A DNA stretch of 6,311 nt from NCBI GenBank assembly GCA_031271245.1, contig JAISWC010000059.1:1-6311 (forward strand), read 5' to 3'. The DNA comes from Tannerella sp. (GTDB taxonomy: Bacteria; Bacteroidota; Bacteroidia; Bacteroidales; Tannerellaceae). The position numbers and the translations under genes were made by a program. The notes beneath the pieces were generated by a model. That model was not told the DNA's origin. It worked only from the letters and a program-made list of their open reading frames with translations, and searched no databases. This document shows, piece by piece, positions 1 through 6,311 of this stretch (positions are counted from its first letter, which is position 1; each line of letters opens with the position of its first letter).

Positions 1-1
1 G

Positions 2-97
2 GGCAATGCCGCGGAATTTCCCGCTGTCGAAAAAGTGCAGTCTCTATTACCGGTCATTCTCCATTATCTTAAGTCCACGATTTCCACGTCCGGGTAG
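2..97 (+). CDS. Possible C-terminal tail of a convergent gene (partial)
   Basis: This plus-strand frame is open from the left edge to a TAG at 95-97. It would encode a tail beginning GNAAEFPAVEKVQ and continuing through a leucine-rich stretch (SLLPVILHYLKS), which reads like an amphipathic helix of a real protein. If real, the gene enters from outside the window and overlaps the 3' end of lolA tail to tail by about 34 bases. I recognise no family. The competing reading is a minus-strand start at 57 (MTGNRDCTF...) that is open to the edge six bases after the lolA stop; its peptide looks less protein-like. The available sequence is too short to decide, so this is a weak call. Confidence 0.2.
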   Translation, partial: GNAAEFPAVEKVQSLLPVILHYLKSTISTSG

Positions 98-708
98 TCG
101 GCTGCGGGAAAGGCAAACGACTCGTCCGGCAGGTTCAGTCCCGTCTGCATCTTGCTTATCCGGATATCGCTCCGGAGTTTGTTTTTCATTGTCACGGTCA
201 TCCTCACCGGCAGCGAGGTCGCCCGGTCCAGCTGCAACTCTACCGTTTCCACGTCTCCCCGGTTGCCTTTGGCCGTCAGCGAGACGTCGTCAGCCATTTT
301 CCCACCGTTCGCCGTACTTTCGCCGATATAGGCCGGTTTGAAGTCTTTCTTCCAGGTGCGCAACAGCGTCATGGGATTGGTGAACTGCAATTCTTCGCCC
401 GAGGGACGGGTGACGTTCACCTCTTCCGTGCGCACCACGTATGTCCACTGCGTCGAGCCGTCGTACCACGTACGCACGTCGGGCGTGATTAACACGAACT
501 TGTCGTCTTTCATCCGAATCGTACCTTCAAAACTTTCCGAGATACGCTGACTTTCACCGCGAAGGGTTGCCACAAACTGCACCTCAATCCCGCCGGATTT
601 TTCGTATGCGGTCGCGGCTTTTTCCAGCAGCGCTTCGGCTTTCTGCGCCGAAGCGAAAGCCGTTGCAGCCAGGCAGCAACATATGAACTGTATCCATTTC
701 CGTTTCAT
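64..708 (-). CDS. lolA: Outer-membrane lipoprotein carrier protein LolA-like
   Basis: This 214-residue protein is a periplasmic LolA-type chaperone. The family takes lipoproteins from the LolCDE transporter at the inner membrane and carries them to the outer membrane. Residues 1-21 form a signal peptide: a basic start (MKRK), a hydrophobic core, and a likely cleavage site after ASA (residue 21). The three cysteines at 10-12 lack a lipobox, so this is not predicted to be a lipoprotein. Residues 60-90 (FEGTIRMKDDKFVLITP, then WYDGSTQWTY) form the strand-rich core of the LolA fold, and the end (YPDVEIVDLR) is typical of Bacteroidetes LolA. Length fits the family. The ATG directly follows the ftsK stop (TAAATG), so its ribosome binding site lies inside ftsK and the two are probably transcribed and translated together. 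No clear terminator follows it within the window. Confidence 0.9.
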   Translation of the reverse strand: MKRKWIQFICCCLAATAFASAQKAEALLEKAATAYEKSGGIEVQFVATLRGESQRISESFEGTIRMKDDKFVLITPDVRTWYDGSTQWTYVVRTEEVNVTRPSGEELQFTNPMTLLRTWKKDFKPAYIGESTANGGKMADDVSLTAKGNRGDVETVELQLDRATSLPVRMTVTMKNKLRSDIRISKMQTGLNLPDESFAFPAADYPDVEIVDLR

Positions 709-3144
709 TTATTTCAATTTTGATAATAAAATTTCCAGTGTATATTCATCCGGCATCAACACTTGCCGCGCCTTGCTGCCTTCGGTCGGGCCGACGATGC
801 CGGCGCGTTCCAGTTGGTCCATCAGGCGTCCGGCGCGATTATAGCCGATGGAAAACTTGCGCTGGATAAGCGAAGTCGAACCCTGCTGCTGGATGACAAT
901 CAGACGGGCCGCTTCTTCGAACATCGGATCGCGGTCGGACAGATCGATATCTTCCATCCGTTCTTCGCCTTCCGGCACGAATTCCGGCAATTCGTAGGCG
1001 CAGGGGTATCCCGGCTGCTGGCCGATGAAGGAGGCGATGCTTTCCACCTCCGGCGTGTCGACAAGGGCGCACTGTACGCGCGTCATGTCAATGCTCCCGC
1101 CGGAGAAAAGCAGGTCGCCGCGTCCGATGAGCTTGTTGGCGCCCGGCTGGTCGAGGATCGTCCGCGAGTCGACCATCTGTGAAACGCGGAAGGCGACGCG
1201 TGTGGGGAAGTTGGCCTTGATGTTGCCGGTGATGATGCTGGTCGAGGGACGCTGAGTGGCGATGATCATGTGGATACCGATTGCCCGGGCCTTTTGCGCA
1301 ATCCGGGCAATGGGCATTTCGATTTCCTTGCCGGCCTGCATGATAAGGTCGCCAAACTCGTCGATCACCACGACGATGTAGGGCATGTAGCGGTGTCCCT
1401 TTTCGGGATTCAGGCGGCGGTGGACGAACTTTTCGTTGTATTCCCTGACGTTGCGCACGTGCGCAAGGTTCAGCAGTTCGTAGCGGTCTTCCATCTCCTT
1501 GCAGAGCGAGTTGAGGGTATTGACCACCCGTTTGCAGTCGGTAATGATGGCTTTCTCTTCGTCGGGCAGTTTGGCCAGGTAGTGACGTTCTATCTTGCTG
1601 TAGATGCTGAATTCGACCATTTTGGGGTCGACGAGCACGAGTTTCATTTCCGCCGGATGCTTCCGGTAGAGCAGCGAGGTGATGATGACGTTCAGCCCGA
1701 CGGACTTGCCCTGTCCCGTGGCGCCGGCCATCAGCAGGTGAGGCGCCTTGCAGAGGTCGAACATGAAGACGTCGTTCGTAATCGTGCGTCCCAGTGCGAT
1801 GGGCAGGTCGAATTTGCTTTCGTTGAACTTGCGCGAGGCAATCAGCGGATGCATGGAGACAATCTGTGCATCCCTGTTGGGCACTTCGATGCCGATGGTT
1901 CCCTTGCCGGGCATGGGCGCAATGATACGGATGCCCAGCGCTGAGAGCCGCATGGCGATGTCGTCTTCCAGGTTTCTGATTTTCCGGATGGGTATGCCGA
2001 CGGCCGGGACGACTTCGTAGAGCGTCAGCGTTGGCCCCACGGTCGCGTTGATGGAGACGATGTGAATGCCAAATTCCTCCAGCGTCTGCTTGATACGTTT
2101 CTTGTTTTCGTTCTGTTCTTCGGGATTGAAGGCCTGCGTCTGGTCGTATATTTTCAGCAAATCCAGCGTCGGGAAACGGTAGCTCGACAGATCCAGACGC
2201 GGATCGTACTCGCCCTGCGCCGATTCGTCGAACGGTTCGTCGTCATCGTCCGGAAGCGGAGACGGAGGCGGGGGTTGAACCGGCAGCCTGTCGCCGCCGG
2301 CAGGGTTATACGGTTCCCCATCACCGGGAGGTCTGGTGATGTGAAACGGCACGTCACTGCCGATGTCGATGGTGATTGTGTCTTCCTCCGGTTTCTTCGG
2401 CAAAGCATCTGCTTCATCACCTTCCTCCTCATCCTCATCGTCCTCTGCCCTTTCCGGTTCACGCCGTTTGCGCGGTTTCGGTTTCGGCCAGTTCCAGTTC
2501 CATTTGCGTTCGAGCCATGCAAGCGAAAAGGCTTTCTGCAATGCGGGGATGACCTTCGTACTCAAACAGACGGCGATAATCAGGAAACCGACCATCAGCA
2601 GGAGAATCACTCCCGGTTTTCCGAAATTTCGGGTCAGCATCTCCGCCAGATAAAGTCCCTGCCGTCCGCCCAGGAAAAGAAAAGAGTCTCCGCCGTTCTT
2701 CGTAAAGACAAACGAGAAAAACAGGGAACCCCACAGCAGCATGGCCGTGCACAGCAGGAAACGTTTCAGCAGGGAGAGTCGGCAGATACCCATCCCCTTC
2801 ACGCCCAGCGACCCCAGAAAAAACAGTATGAAAAAGGAGGGAATGCCGAACCAGTGGTTCATCAGCCGATCGGCGATATAGGCGCCGCGAATACCGGCCC
2901 AGTTATTCACTGTCCGGTTGCCGGCGAGCAAATCTCCGAACGGGATATTCTCGACCGCGCTCTGGTCGGCACCGCCCGTAAAGAAAAACGAAAGCGACGC
3001 AATCCCGGCATAAATTACCAGAAAACAGAGAACCAGACCCGCTAAAAAACGCACGCGCTCATTCGTAAAGAATGTGCCGAGCCATTCCCGCAGGTCGTCC
3101 ATACCACTCTCGGAACGTTTCCTTTTTGTCGATTTCTTTGCCAT
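709..3144 (-). CDS. ftsK: DNA translocase FtsK/SpoIIIE
   Basis: This 811-residue protein is a septum-anchored, ATP-driven DNA pump. The family moves chromosome ends out of the closing division septum and promotes dimer resolution. Residues 1-30 are basic and cytoplasmic. About four membrane segments follow (roughly 33-56, 102-118, 127-148, 176-195). Residues 220-325 are a charged, proline-rich linker with an acidic run near 233-245 and a proline run at 290-297. The alpha/beta motor domain covers about 335-715, with Walker A GATGQGKS at 474-481 and Walker B VVVIDEFGDLIM at 591-602 (D595, E596). The C-terminal gamma winged helix is at about 738-805 (RKFSIGYNRAGRLMDQLERAG), which in this family reads the polar KOPS/SRS sequences. 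All key residues are present and the length is usual for Bacteroidetes. The ATG lies about 31 bases downstream of a consensus promoter. Confidence 0.97.
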   Translation of the reverse strand: MAKKSTKRKRSESGMDDLREWLGTFFTNERVRFLAGLVLCFLVIYAGIASLSFFFTGGADQSAVENIPFGDLLAGNRTVNNWAGIRGAYIADRLMNHWFGIPSFFILFFLGSLGVKGMGICRLSLLKRFLLCTAMLLWGSLFFSFVFTKNGGDSFLFLGGRQGLYLAEMLTRNFGKPGVILLLMVGFLIIAVCLSTKVIPALQKAFSLAWLERKWNWNWPKPKPRKRREPERAEDDEDEEEGDEADALPKKPEEDTITIDIGSDVPFHITRPPGDGEPYNPAGGDRLPVQPPPPSPLPDDDDEPFDESAQGEYDPRLDLSSYRFPTLDLLKIYDQTQAFNPEEQNENKKRIKQTLEEFGIHIVSINATVGPTLTLYEVVPAVGIPIRKIRNLEDDIAMRLSALGIRIIAPMPGKGTIGIEVPNRDAQIVSMHPLIASRKFNESKFDLPIALGRTITNDVFMFDLCKAPHLLMAGATGQGKSVGLNVIITSLLYRKHPAEMKLVLVDPKMVEFSIYSKIERHYLAKLPDEEKAIITDCKRVVNTLNSLCKEMEDRYELLNLAHVRNVREYNEKFVHRRLNPEKGHRYMPYIVVVIDEFGDLIMQAGKEIEMPIARIAQKARAIGIHMIIATQRPSTSIITGNIKANFPTRVAFRVSQMVDSRTILDQPGANKLIGRGDLLFSGGSIDMTRVQCALVDTPEVESIASFIGQQPGYPCAYELPEFVPEGEERMEDIDLSDRDPMFEEAARLIVIQQQGSTSLIQRKFSIGYNRAGRLMDQLERAGIVGPTEGSKARQVLMPDEYTLEILLSKLK

Positions 3145-3175
3145 ATCAGCTTTTACGGAACATTTAAATTGCGCG

Positions 3176-3206
3176 CAAAGATAAGGATTATAATCCGATA
3201 AATCAA
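3176..3206 (-). promoter_or_regulatory. Bacteroidetes-type promoter for ftsK-lolA
   Basis: On the minus strand the -7 element is TATCTTTG (3176-3183), an exact match to the Bacteroidetes consensus TAnnTTTG. The -33 element is TTG (3204-3206), with a 20-bp spacer. The expected transcription start lies near 3168, giving a leader of about 25 bases before the ftsK ATG at 3144. No other promoter is visible before lolA, so this one probably drives both genes. Confidence 0.75.
3185..3196. promoter_or_regulatory. 12-bp perfect palindrome in the ftsK promoter spacer
   Basis: GGATTATAATCC is its own reverse complement and lies entirely between the -33 and -7 elements of the ftsK promoter. A dimeric regulator bound there would block RNA polymerase, so it could be an operator. 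No second copy with the GG/CC ends was seen in the window. AT-rich palindromes of this size can occur by chance. Confidence 0.35.
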
Positions 3207-3331
3207 CAGGCGAAGATGATACGGGTGCATTTCAGATTGTCGCAAGATAAGAAATTTTACCGCAAAGTCGCCGCTGTCGGACAATCATACAGTTTCTCCA
3301 TCCGAAAGGGAGGATAAAAACAGGCTGACAT

Positions 3332-3351
3332 GGCCGGAAATCGTGCCGGCC
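3332..3351 (-). repeat. GC-rich inverted repeat, weak terminator candidate
   Basis: GGCCGG (3332-3337) and CCGGCC (3346-3351) can form a 6-bp stem with an 8-base loop. On the minus strand a run of five T (3320-3316) begins 11 bases after the stem. That is farther than in a normal intrinsic terminator. It may act as a backup stop between the TPR gene and ftsK, or have no role. Confidence 0.3.
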
Positions 3352-3392
3352 GGACCGGTTAAAACTTCTACCAAAATTTCCATTGCTTTGAT

Positions 3393-3408
3393 TATAAATT
3401 GATTTATA
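3393..3408. repeat. AT-rich inverted repeat
   Basis: TATAAAT (3393-3399) and ATTTATA (3402-3408) are perfect inverted arms around a 2-base centre. The GATTATAA at the left of this element also occurs at the ftsK promoter palindrome about 200 bases away. It could be a protein-binding site or simply AT-rich intergenic DNA. No consensus promoter overlaps it. Confidence 0.3.
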
Positions 3409-3467
3409 GATATGAATTACTTTTTTTCGGGGGCATGTCTGTTTTCCGCTACCGGGGAGCCTTGCGG

Positions 3468-3493
3468 AAAAGAAGGGTTTGCCGGAAACCTTC
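3468..3493 (-). terminator. Probable rho-independent terminator after the TPR gene
   Basis: Read on the minus strand, GAAGGTTT (3493-3486) pairs with AAACCCTTC (3480-3472). This gives an 8-bp stem with one bulged base and a 5-base loop, followed at once by TTTT (3471-3468). It starts about 60 bases beyond the TPR stop codon, in the right orientation. The T run is short, hence moderate confidence. Confidence 0.5.
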
Positions 3494-3551
3494 CTGTTTC
3501 GCGACCATTGAAAATTCACCCGATGACTCATCAGGTAAATGCTGCGTGCAG

Positions 3552-5363
3552 TCACGTTCGTGCTTCCCAGGTACGGATGATGCCTATGGCTTTGTTATAC
3601 GCTTTTTCATGTTCCGGGTTTTGCCTGCGCAGGGGTTGGAGAATGGCGCAGGATTCGCGGGTGACGGCAAGCGCTTTTTCCCTGTCCGGGAAAATATCGG
3701 TGTAATAGACACCCAGCCCCATTAACAGGATACCCAGAATGTGGCTGTATCCTTTATTCATTTTGACAAGCCTGCGGCTGACTTCAACCGATTCGAGGCA
3801 GATGGGAAGAGACGTCCTGTCGTCACCCGTATTGTGATACATGGCCGCCAGGCGGTCCAGGGTCTCTGCAAGTTTGGGCATGTACTTCTCGGGGGATTCT
3901 TCCGTAAGACGGCGGTAGACTTCCACTCCCTCACGGAAGGCATTGATGGCTTCCGCGTACTTTTTGTCATACCAGCACCACCCGTCCAGGTCATCCAGTC
4001 TTTCTCCCAGCAGCGGGAGATATTTAGCCGGCGACCGGCGGGCACTTTCGCGGTAAAGGGCAATTGCCTCCGTCATATTCCGGTAAGCCTCCTCATTCTC
4101 GTCCTGGTTGCGGTGCTGGACGGCTACCTGGTACAGGGCGTAGGCCAGATTCGGCTGATGGACTTCAGGCGCCGTCAGTGCCAGTTCCCGGTGCAGCTTA
4201 GCGACTTCCGTCATCAGCGGCATGATTTTGTCGCGCCGGTTCATCATGAAGTACGCCGTGGTCAGGTTACTGAGCGAGTGCGCCAGCATGTCCTTAAACT
4301 CCAGTCTGTTGAATTCGATGAGGAAGTGGCGTTCGATGGAGACGGATTCTTCATAGCGGGCGACGGCGTCTTTGTATTCATTTTTTATGATGTGCATGGC
4401 TCCGACTGCATCCAGCAATTCGGCCACGAGGGGGAGGTATGCATCACTGTTGTTCACAGCCAGTTTGCGGCGGATACGGAGTGCTTCCTCATATTCCATC
4501 AGGGCTACGGAGTAGGCCTTACTCCGTGTATGATAGTCGCCCAGCTGCGAAAGTACTTCCGCAACGGCGGGAAGATACGCGGCCGGTTTTTCGTCTTTCA
4601 GTTTGGTAAACAGCTTCAAGGCCTGCTGCATGGTTCGGATGGCGGCAGGCATATCTTCCTGCAGGAAACTGATGCCGGCCAGCTGGCGGCGGCATGTTGC
4701 CTTGAAGAAGAGTTTGATTTCGTCCGACAGGCTGTCTTCCATCCAGCGTTCGTCGGCGGCATCCGTGTAAAATTCTTTTGCTTTGTCGAAGTCTTTGTAC
4801 AGGTAGCAGTACCATCCGTTGTAGTAAAGCGTGTGCGTATTTTCAGAAGCCTCCAGGGCTTCGGTAAACGAACGCCAGAAAGCTTTGTATCCTTCGGGAC
4901 GCCCGGCATGTGTGTAATGGAGAAAGCCCTTGAGAAGGAGTTCATAGGATTTTTCCTGCAGGAGGAGTTCCGTTTGCTCCCAGTTGTCGTCATCCTGTTC
5001 CTCCTTGAGCTGTTTGATTTCCGCTATAATTTCCTCTTCCGGCAGGGCGCTGTCCACACCGGCAAAGTCACCGTCCAGGAAACAGCGCTCCGCTTCGGCC
5101 ATGCGCCCGCTGCACCGCGGGACGGTGCAGAACAGTTCGTATATGCGTTCGGCGGAATCCAGCAGTTGCTGGTATCGCCGGGTATGAAAATTCAGTTTCT
5201 CGATCTTTTTCCCGCGTTCGGGACTGTCTTCCGGCATCCCGTGTATGACCTCCTTCAAGCGATCGCACTGTTCGTAACACATCCTGTGTGTTTCGGAGGA
5301 TGCCACAATCTGCCTGACCGCGATATTGGGGTTTCCGGCATACATGTCCCTGTCTGTTCTCAT
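3552..5363 (-). CDS. Cytoplasmic tetratricopeptide-like repeat protein, function unknown
   Basis: This 603-residue protein has no signal peptide or membrane segment, so it should be cytoplasmic. Residues 1-220 are mainly helical and charged, with no family I recognise; acidic stretches lie at 107-130. From about residue 225 a TPR-like helical repeat returns every 46-47 residues. Its landmark (YLPAVAE-like) falls at about 263, 309, 355, 402, 448, 494 and 540. Each unit reads roughly YLPxLAExLxxL, then Y and A positions typical of TPR helices, then EAxxxxRxLA and a proline-containing loop. This period resembles kinesin-light-chain-type TPRs more than the standard 34 residues. Such arrays bind proteins or peptides, so a scaffold or adaptor role is an inference. 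The ATG at 5363 lies about 20 bases after the expected start of a consensus promoter; a second in-frame ATG is at 5345. No enzyme domain is visible. Confidence 0.9.
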   Translation of the reverse strand: MRTDRDMYAGNPNIAVRQIVASSETHRMCYEQCDRLKEVIHGMPEDSPERGKKIEKLNFHTRRYQQLLDSAERIYELFCTVPRCSGRMAEAERCFLDGDFAGVDSALPEEEIIAEIKQLKEEQDDDNWEQTELLLQEKSYELLLKGFLHYTHAGRPEGYKAFWRSFTEALEASENTHTLYYNGWYCYLYKDFDKAKEFYTDAADERWMEDSLSDEIKLFFKATCRRQLAGISFLQEDMPAAIRTMQQALKLFTKLKDEKPAAYLPAVAEVLSQLGDYHTRSKAYSVALMEYEEALRIRRKLAVNNSDAYLPLVAELLDAVGAMHIIKNEYKDAVARYEESVSIERHFLIEFNRLEFKDMLAHSLSNLTTAYFMMNRRDKIMPLMTEVAKLHRELALTAPEVHQPNLAYALYQVAVQHRNQDENEEAYRNMTEAIALYRESARRSPAKYLPLLGERLDDLDGWCWYDKKYAEAINAFREGVEVYRRLTEESPEKYMPKLAETLDRLAAMYHNTGDDRTSLPICLESVEVSRRLVKMNKGYSHILGILLMGLGVYYTDIFPDREKALAVTRESCAILQPLRRQNPEHEKAYNKAIGIIRTWEART

Positions 5364-5391
5364 TTTCCGTTTGATGTGACTGTTCAGACCG

Positions 5392-5422
5392 CAAACCTAC
5401 GAAATTGAAATGATACATACAA
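5392..5422 (-). promoter_or_regulatory. Bacteroidetes-type promoter for the TPR gene
   Basis: On the minus strand the -7 element is TAGGTTTG (5392-5399), matching TAnnTTTG. The -33 element is TTG (5420-5422, within TTTG), with a 20-bp spacer. The expected start is near 5385, giving a leader of about 20 bases to the ATG at 5363. It shows that the TPR gene is transcribed independently of the nhaA fragment. Confidence 0.75.
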
Positions 5423-5481
5423 ATGTTTCGCATTTTTTTGAACGGCAGCAACACGCAATGACCGGAGTTCGGGACAGGAAA

Positions 5482-6261
5482 TCATCTGCGTGCAAATCCG
5501 CAGGGCTTTTTTCCGCACACTCCCGAACCTTTCCTCAGCACCGCATATCCTGCAATTCCGCCAAGGATGGACGCTATAAAAATGCCGATTTTGGCCTGGA
5601 CGATATGTTCCGGAGTGGAGAACGCCAGCGAGGTAATGAACAGCGACATGGTAAAGCCGATAGAGGTGAGGCATCCGAGTCCGCAAAAATTTTTCAGCGT
5701 CATGCCTTCGGGGAAGGCGGCGATTTTCAGTTTCACCATGAGCAGTGTAGCGCCCACTACGCCGATGAATTTTCCGAACAGCAGTCCCACCCCCGTACCG
5801 AGAGCGATATGAGTACTGAACAGGCTGTCCGTATCCACATGCAGCGATACACCCGCATTCGCCAGGGCAAAAACCGGAACAATGACAAAGACGACGAACG
5901 GATGCATGGCATGTTCCAGCTGCTGCAGCGGCGGTATGGCCGCATTCGTGCTCTGTCGCACCCTACCCAGGAGATGCACCTGTTCTTCCGACAGCGTCGG
6001 TTTTCCATTGGGATCAATGGCCTTGAGGCGGATTAAACAGTTTTGTATTTTTGTAACAAAGGTGTTTTCGTCTATTTTCACGCCGGCCGGAATCGTGAAA
6101 GCGGCTGCAACGGAGGCGATCGTCGCATGAACGCCCGACAGCAGGAATGCCGTCCAGACACCTCCGATCCCCAGAATGGCATAGAAAAAAATATTTCTGA
6201 CGCCCAGTCTGTTTCCGACATACATGGTTGTGATAAAGACAAACCCGATCAGCAGGTTCAC
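5482..6261 (-). CDS. nhaA: NhaA-type Na+/H+ antiporter, C-terminal fragment (likely pseudogene)
   Basis: The family exchanges sodium for protons across the inner membrane to control pH and salt. From the GTG at 6261 this frame gives 259 residues, against about 390-440 for intact members. Conserved C-terminal NhaA blocks are clear: SGVHATIA (42-49), LEHAMHPFVVFVIVPVFALA (115-134) with NAGVSL after it, GLLFGK (159-164; K164 matches the functional lysine K300 of E. coli NhaA), and GIGFTMSLFI-like sequence at 200-209. About six or seven membrane segments remain. The first half is absent, including the segment bearing the two catalytic aspartates (D163/D164 in E. coli). The frame stays open and NhaA-like to about 6282 (GTSDIYVV precedes the GTG), then meets a TAA at 6283-6285. 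The GTG is therefore internal, not a true start. Antiport activity is not expected from this piece. Confidence 0.88.
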   Translation of the reverse strand: MNLLIGFVFITTMYVGNRLGVRNIFFYAILGIGGVWTAFLLSGVHATIASVAAAFTIPAGVKIDENTFVTKIQNCLIRLKAIDPNGKPTLSEEQVHLLGRVRQSTNAAIPPLQQLEHAMHPFVVFVIVPVFALANAGVSLHVDTDSLFSTHIALGTGVGLLFGKFIGVVGATLLMVKLKIAAFPEGMTLKNFCGLGCLTSIGFTMSLFITSLAFSTPEHIVQAKIGIFIASILGGIAGYAVLRKGSGVCGKKPCGFARR

Positions 6262-6282
6262 GACGTAGATATCCGAAGTACC

Positions 6283-6311
6283 TTAAATCCGCAACCAAGA
6301 GTTCTAAATAA
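6283..6311. mobile_element. Foreign sequence at the nhaA breakpoint, possible insertion-sequence end
   Basis: NhaA similarity stops here. None of the three minus-strand frames gives the expected upstream NhaA segment (two aspartates, then a hydrophobic helix ending in FY), and the nhaA frame has stops at 6283-6285 and 6304-6306. The stretch is AT-rich, beginning TTAAATCCGCAACC on the plus strand. A transposon terminus is the simplest explanation, but only 29 bases are visible. No transposase, inverted-repeat partner or target duplication can be seen. A deletion or misassembly joint at the sequence edge is also possible. Confidence 0.25.

Larger units (their letters stand above)
3145..3551. 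other. Intergenic region between the TPR gene and ftsK
   Basis: These 407 bases hold no gene I can support. From the TPR stop toward ftsK they contain a hairpin with a T run (probable terminator, 3468-3493), an AT-rich inverted repeat (3393-3408), a GC-rich inverted repeat (3332-3351), and the ftsK promoter with an internal palindrome (3176-3206). A 32-codon minus-strand frame at 3285-3383 (MEILVEVLTGPAG...) overlaps by ATGA with an 18-codon frame at 3232-3288. Neither has a convincing ribosome binding site or promoter. Confidence 0.6.

Noticed and set aside
2400..2450. Low-complexity run that reads as poly-serine on the plus strand
   Set aside because: It is the complement of the acidic Glu/Asp linker of FtsK, a normal feature of that protein and not an independent repeat or gene.
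1270..3045. Long plus-strand frames opposite ftsK (1270-1944 and 2062-3045)
   Set aside because: They mirror the codon bias of ftsK, which carries all the FtsK motifs, and their peptides have no family features.
3232..3555. A 107-codon minus-strand frame starting at a GTG that overlaps the TPR stop
   Set aside because: It would run through the probable terminator at 3468-3493. Its peptide looks random, and there is no ribosome binding site beyond the overlap.
3412..3705. A 97-codon plus-strand frame starting in the intergenic region
   Set aside because: More than half lies antisense to the TPR gene, and neither a promoter of the Bacteroidetes type nor a ribosome binding site was found upstream.
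3741..5408. A 555-codon open frame on the plus strand opposite the TPR gene
   Set aside because: It is antisense to a well-supported repeat protein. Its translation has no recognisable domain, and it is rich in F, V, R and H as expected from the reverse of a coding strand. No promoter was seen for it.
5486..5512. CTGCG/CGCAG hairpin followed by six T on the plus strand
   Set aside because: It has the form of an intrinsic terminator but points along the plus strand inside the end of nhaA, where no plus-strand gene needs ending. On the minus strand there is no T run after it.
6014..6298. A 94-codon minus-strand frame that runs across the nhaA breakpoint
   Set aside because: It is an out-of-frame shadow of the nhaA fragment. 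Its peptide has no membrane-protein or transposase character.

Overview
The window looks like a piece of a Bacteroidales (phylum Bacteroidota) chromosome of moderate GC content. This rests on three things. The FtsK and LolA proteins have the Bacteroidetes style of sequence. The two genes sit directly next to each other, ftsK followed by lolA. Two promoters match the Bacteroidetes consensus (TTG, then 20 bp, then TAnnTTTG) rather than the E. coli -35/-10 pattern. I cannot name the genus from the sequence.

All confident genes lie on the minus strand, so the biological order runs from the right end to the left end. From right to left: (1) positions 6283-6311 are a short stretch unlike anything around it; (2) 5482-6282 is the C-terminal part of an NhaA-type Na+/H+ antiporter that has lost its N-terminal part, including the segment that should carry the catalytic aspartate pair; (3) 3552-5363 is a cytoplasmic protein with TPR-like repeats of about 46 residues, with its own promoter at 5392-5422 and a probable terminator at 3468-3493; (4) 3145-3551 is an intergenic region with AT-rich and GC-rich inverted repeats and the ftsK promoter at 3176-3206; (5) 709-3144 is ftsK, a septal DNA translocase; (6) 64-708 is lolA, a periplasmic lipoprotein carrier that starts on the base right after the ftsK stop codon; (7) the left edge may hold the tail of a further gene, but the evidence is weak.

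The ftsK-lolA pair is a two-gene unit linking chromosome segregation at division with outer-membrane lipoprotein delivery. The TPR gene appears to be a separate unit. The nhaA fragment has no visible start or promoter and is probably dead. I see no RNA gene, CRISPR array, complete mobile element or evident defence or biosynthetic system. The most notable points are the abrupt end of nhaA homology near the right edge, the regular 46-residue repeat in the TPR protein, and a 12-bp perfect palindrome inside the ftsK promoter.
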